64,000 nucleotides of DNA from positions 544,367 through 608,366 of the forward strand of contig NC_014014.1 of the NCBI RefSeq assembly GCF_000025845.1, in the 5' to 3' direction. Both the position numbers and the translations under genes were made by a program. Source of the DNA: Mycoplasma crocodyli MP145. Lineage in GTDB: Bacteria; Bacillota_I; Bacilli_A; Mycoplasmatales; Metamycoplasmataceae. Below, one piece after another: positions 59,283-64,000 of this stretch. The notes under the pieces were generated by a model, which was not told the DNA's origin, ran no database searches, and worked only from the letters and a program-made list of their open reading frames with translations. The first letter of the stretch is position 1; every line of letters begins with the position of its first letter.

Positions 59283-60888
59283 ATCACTTTATGATTTGAA
59301 AACTAAATTTGTTCTTTTTTTATCGTTCTTATTAGCATGTTTAATTACAACGATAAGATCGTTAAGCTCATTCATAACTTTCTTTATATTAAATACACTA
59401 ATCAATAAAACAACCATTATTGGTTTATCATCAGATTTTGAACTTATAATGTGAATTTTAATTTATGTATCTTTTTTAATAATAGATGCCCTGTCAGTTG
59501 TTTTACTTAATTTCATAATAAGAATATTTATAGTTAAATTTACATACAAATTCCAAATGCTGTCTTATGATAAATACTACAGTTCTAATATAGCTACATT
59601 AAAAACAATCGATAATAACTCAGTTTTAAACTCAATTTCAAATGATTATAGTCAATACATAAATAATTATTTAACATTTGTCTTAAATGTTATACCTAGC
59701 ATAATAGCACTAGTTTGTGTTATTGCTTTAATGGCTTATATAAATTGAGTAATTCTTTTAGCATATCTTGCATTATCCTTATTTATAATGATTTATAATA
59801 TTTTTTCAAAGTTATATGCTAATAAATTAGATATTGAAAAATCAATTGTTAATGAAAAATATCTAAGTGATTTAAATTTTAAAATAAATAACTTTGATTT
59901 ATATTTAAATAGTGGTTTTAGACTACCTTTTATAAGTTCAATAGCAGAAATTTTTGGATACAGAAATAGAGTTTATAAAAATATTGAGATAAAAAAATAT
60001 GCTCTAGATATTCCTATAACAATTATAAATATCTCGAGTTTATTGATTATCTTTGGTGTGTCTTTTACACTTCAACAATACGGATTAATAACAATTCCAG
60101 CAATAATAATTGCAATCAATAATTTCTCAAGTTTCCATAATAATTTTGATAGTATAACATCAATAGTATCAGTTAAAAACAGTTTGAATTTATTTAGAAA
60201 AAAGATTGATGATTTTTACTTAACTTTTGAAAATAATAAGGATGTTATTTATAAGAGTAATTTAGAAGTTATTTCATTTGAAAAAGTATATTTAAATATC
60301 GATAATAAAAACATATTGAATGATATTAATCTTACTATAGAAAAGGGTGATAAGTTATTAATCAAAGGAAAAAGCGGGTGCGGTAAAAGCACGTTAATTA
60401 CACTTTTATTTAACGAAATCGAAACTACATCCGGATCAATAAAATACAACAATAAAACTATTCAAAAAAATATTAATTTATCTAGCCAAATTGCATATGC
60501 TAATAACAATAATTTTATAGTTTCTGGAAGCTTAAGAGATAATATATTTTTAGGTAGAAATCCAGATGAAACTACTTACAACGATCTTGTTGAAAAATTA
60601 GAAATAAACTATATAAAAGATGAAACTTATGATATTAGCACTCTTAATCTATCAGAAGGTCAAAAACAAAAAATTGTTATAGCTAGAACATTGGCACAAG
60701 ACAAAAACTTTTATGTTTTTGATGAGGCCATTTCAAACCTTGATGCCAAATCAAAAGAGTTGTTAAATAAATATTTTTTACAAACAAATAAAACAATAAT
60801 CTTCATATCTCACATATCACTAAATGACAAATTATTTAACAAAATTTATTCTTTTGACGTTTCCGAAAATAAATGAATACTTGAATAA
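59269..60888 (+). CDS. ABC exporter half-transporter 2 of the lanthipeptide locus
   Basis: 539 aa; membrane part then ATPase with GKSGCGKST at 367-375, LNLSEGQKQKIVIARTLAQ signature, YVFDEAISNLD Walker B and IFISHI. Same layout as the preceding half and clearly its partner. GGAG six bases before the ATG. Intact. Terminator follows. Confidence 0.88.
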
Positions 60889-60892
60889 TATT

Positions 60893-60920
60893 AAAAAATA
60901 TGGACAAGCCATATTTTTAA
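60893..60920. terminator. Bidirectional terminator
   Basis: AAAAATATGG, loop ACAAG, CCATATTTTT; ends the exporter operon and the convergent rbfA. Confidence 0.88.
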
Positions 60921-61255
60921 TTTTCGCTTTTTATTTGAGCTAAAATAGCATCAATTTTTGAACCATATTCACTAACTGTGTCTTGATGAAAATGGATTTG
61001 AGGAACTTTTCTTCAATTCAACGATTTAGCTAAAAGCGTTCTTATATATCCAGCACTATTATTTAGAGCTTCAAGACCTTTTTCTTTATGAGATGTAAAA
61101 TTTACATAAACTTTACAATGTGATAAGTCAGCACTTAACTTTACATCCATTAAAACTGGATCAATAACATTCACGTTTTTTATATCATTACTTATGATGC
61201 TCGCAAGTAATTGTTGGATTTGACTTTCTTTACGATTTAAATTTATGTTATTCAT
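60917..61255 (-). CDS. rbfA: Ribosome-binding factor A
   Basis: 112 aa. RbfA KH-like fold: LLASIISNDIKN.. and the VNFTSHKEKGLEALNNSAGYIRTLLAKSLNWRKVPQ block is diagnostic. Needed for 16S rRNA maturation. Start and stop overlap (TAATG) with the upstream gene. Confidence 0.93.
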
Positions 61256-62295
61256 TATATCTCCCTTGATTCTTTGAGTGTTTGTTGTAATTCCTTAATG
61301 TTTGTTTTAATAATTTTAACCATATTTAATAAATATTTTAATAATTGGTCTATATTTTTAATTTCTTCACTTATAGATTCTATTATTATTAATGTTTTTT
61401 TAATCCTTCTTTTTTCATTTTGGTTTTTAATTAACTCAATACCTTCAGGATCTTCTGATTTTAGAGTTCTTATCGAACTTTTGATAACTTCTGATCGTTC
61501 TAAAAGTAATGTATTAAATTTTTCAAAACTCATATTTCCATCGTGATAATTATTCGAAATGTATTCTGCACAAGTTTGAATGTCGCGTAGTTCATGCTCA
61601 TAATGATGTATCTTGTTTTCAGTGTTTCTAATTTTTGTTAGAAGTTCATTGGCTTGTTCTAAATTTTGTTCAACATATCACATTTTTAGCACATCATCTT
61701 TGTTATATAATTTTAGTTGTTGAGTTATTTTTGTAATTATTGATTGACTTAATGGGGTTGGCTCAAAATCGATTTTTTGATAATATGAAAGCAGTAAAGC
61801 TCCAGTAAAAGAAGCCTTAAATCCTGATTTCTTAGATTTAAGTATGGTTTTGAAGTATTTATTTTTTAATTCAATTTCATCATATATTGGAAAATATTTA
61901 TTTTCAAATTTTGCATCTTTTGCTACAAAATCAAGAGCAAAATTATTAAGCGAAATTTGAGGATATGTGGGCATATCATACAAAATCTTTGTTATATAAG
62001 TTTCAAGTGCAGGATTCCATCCTATAAATTTAACAGTATCATTATTTATTTCAATATTAGTATTTAGAAGTTTATTAATGTCATATGTTAAAGAATTCTT
62101 AAGAATTTGATATACATTAAAACCATTTACATGTTTTAATTTTAAAACTCTTGTTATAGTTTTAAATTCTTTATCAACAAAAGAACCTATTGTATAACAA
62201 TAGGGAAAGTGAACTTTATTTTTTTTGATCTTTAAAAACTTAATTAATTTATTATCAATTGCTTCAAAGTCTATAAATATTTTACTTTTTTGCAT
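61255..62295 (-). CDS. DEDD-nuclease-like protein (DUF2779-like)
   Basis: 346 aa. The N-terminal FIDFEAIDN is like the first acidic motif of RNase H-fold exonucleases, and FIGWNPALETYIT and a later LLLSYYQKIDF fit the same fold loosely; the C-terminal 120 residues are coiled coil. Resembles mollicute UU173/DUF2779 proteins. No promoter of its own seen; probably cotranscribed with rbfA. Confidence 0.6.
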
Positions 62296-62332
62296 AAAAG
62301 AATTTTACCCCATATCTTATTAAATATTTAAT

Positions 62333-62352
62333 AAAAAACACGGTATCGTGTT
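62333..62352 (-). terminator. Terminator of deoB
   Basis: AACACG, loop, CGTGTT, followed on the minus strand by six T, 12 bases after the deoB stop. Confidence 0.8.
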
Positions 62353-62363
62353 CTTTGTTAAGA

Positions 62364-63551
62364 CTAAACTAATTTATCAAAAACGTCATCACCTGTTTCT
62401 TTAATTATTTCTGCTCCAAAATTTCTGGCAACAATGTTTCCTAATGTTCCTAAACCATTGAAATTTTCAAGTACTTTTGGTTCTTTAAATGATTTAGAAT
62501 AAATTGTAGCCGGTAAAAATTCTCTAGTGTGATTAAATCCTGGATAAAGTGGATCATTTCCATGATCACTAGTCATAATTAATAAATCATCTTCTTTTAA
62601 CACATTCATTAATTTACCAAGTTTAATATCTAAGTTAGCAATGTTTTGAGCATATCCGTGAACATCTCTTCTATGTCCATAATGCGAATCAAATTGAACA
62701 AGGTTTGTAAAAATAAATTGATTTTCTGTATCTTTACTTGCTAATTCAATAGTAATATCCATACCTTTATCATCTGAACCACTTGGATAATGTGTAGTAA
62801 TTCCTTGACCTACAAAAATATCATTAATTTTTCCAACCGAAATTGTTTCAATTCCCTTTGCTTGTAGTCTATTTAGGATTAATTCCTGTGGTTTATTTGC
62901 ATAGTCATGTCTATTAAATGTTCTTGTATATTTACCATTTTCACCAACGTATGGTCTTGCAATAATACGCCCAACATTTCATTCTGGTTTTGATGAACAA
63001 ATTCTTCTTGCTTCTTTTGCATAACGGTACAAGTTATCTAATCCTGTTCATTCCTCATGAGCACAAATTTGTAAAACTGAGTCCATTGATGTATATACAA
63101 TTATTGCACCTGTTTCTTTTTCTTGTTGAGCAAACTCATCAATGATTTCAGTACCTGAAGCAGATTTATTTCCTATAATTTTTCTTCCATCAAAAGCTTT
63201 TGATAATTCATCAATTAAGTCTTGAGGAAATCCGTTTTCATAAAATGTAGGAAATGGAATTAAAGTTTTAATACCCATCATTTCTCAGTGACCTGCTAGA
63301 GTATCTTTGGCATTTGAAACCTCTTGAACCTTTGCCATGTATGCTAATGTTTTTTTAACATGGTAATTACCGTTAAGTTCAGTAATGTTTCCAATTCCTA
63401 ATTTTTTTCAATTATCTATTTTAAATTCTTCAGCCATTGAAGCAGATTTAATTGTGTTAGCTCCAGCATCGTTGAAACGTTTTTGATCTTTATCAGCACC
63501 AATTCCTAAACCATCTGTAACAATCATAATTATTCTTTTAAATTTAGCCAT
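62364..63551 (-). CDS. deoB: Phosphopentomutase
   Basis: 395 aa, standard length; AGGAGAAAA before [10 protein letters not shown]. Metal site residues in [28 protein letters not shown] and [12 protein letters not shown] are visible. Interconverts (deoxy)ribose-1- and -5-phosphate in nucleoside salvage, on which mycoplasmas depend. Intact. Confidence 0.97.
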
Positions 63552-63693
63552 TTTTCTCCTTTTATATTAAATTATTTACTTGTTTAATTTTACTATGTTT
63601 TAGTAATTTTAATTTGATTTATTTATTATTTAAATTTTTAAAAACATAAAATTTTTTAATATAATCAAGAAATATACATAGAAAGAAGGAAAT

Positions 63694-64000
63694 AATGAAA
63701 AAAAGTATATTAAGTATTACTGGTTTTTCTGCAGTTGCTTTAAGTATAACTTCGCTTGTTTCGTGCAACAACACAAGTGATATTAAACATGTCGATAACC
63801 TTTCCAGTGCTTTATTAAGTCTAAAAAATACTATAAACATTAAAGATACATTACCTAGTCAAATAAATGAAAGTGACTTTACATCAAATTCAAAGATTAA
63901 AGACGTTACAATAGTTTTTAATAAATTTGAAAAAGATGATGAAAATGGTGAAATTAAAATTAACTTTCATTTACAAGTTAAAGACGGAGATAATAACATC
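63694..64000 (+). CDS. Lipoprotein, 3' end beyond window
   Basis: First 102 codons. MKKSILSITGFSA then lipobox SLVSC with C24; AGAAGGAAA precedes the ATG and TATAAT-like sequence lies at 63658-63664. After Cys the chain is NNTSDIKHVDN..., soluble. No family recognisable from this part. Confidence 0.8.

Noticed and set aside
1..64000. tRNA, rRNA and CRISPR
   Set aside because: No cloverleaf-like, rRNA-like or regularly spaced repeat-spacer sequence was seen; the only spaced repeats are the two 17-base copies at the ICE end.

Overview
The window is AT-rich (few GC-rich stretches, long A/T runs) and only reads as whole genes when TGA is translated as Trp. That, together with the gene content (p37/p29/p69 transporter, MIB immunoglobulin-blocking protein, fused PstCA, many C24-type lipoproteins, a mycoplasma-type ICE), points to a Mycoplasma/Mycoplasmopsis chromosome, probably of the hominis group. 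No tRNA or rRNA gene and no CRISPR array was seen.

Region 1 (1-17.4 kb, minus strand) is most of an integrative conjugative element (ICE). Reading in the direction of transcription: a polymerase-like protein, DprA, two unknowns, SSB, three small unknowns (one frameshifted), a small protein, a pilin-like protein, a VirB6-like polytopic protein, the VirB4/TraE ATPase, a 92-aa protein, a 1784-aa surface protein and three small membrane proteins that run off the left edge. Coupling protein (TraG/VirD4) and transposase are not in the window and would lie to the left. The ICE operon begins with AT-rich direct repeats and an intrinsic terminator-like hairpin.

Region 2 (17.5-30.8 kb) holds an EIIB-like protein, a large SF1 helicase and an ArsR-type regulator in one plus-strand operon, a 1569-aa surface protein made of FIVAR-like repeats, an uncharacterised three-gene minus operon with a membrane-anchored nucleotidyltransferase, and pfkA.

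Region 3 (30.8-52.5 kb) is mostly housekeeping and surface: a tandem choline-kinase-like fusion, a thiamine-type p37/p29/p69 ABC transporter under a TPP riboswitch, two ~1050-aa paralogous lipoproteins, azoreductase, a gamma-glutamylcyclotransferase-like protein, obg, the pst-phoU phosphate operon and lepA.

Region 4 (52.5-64 kb) has a solitary MIB protein, a HAD phosphatase, and then the most unusual locus: a class III lanthipeptide gene cluster (55.6-60.9 kb) with a 48-aa precursor, a LanKC synthetase broken by about six frameshifts, and two intact ABC exporter half-transporters. It is followed by rbfA, a DEDD/DUF2779-like protein, deoB and the start of a lipoprotein gene.
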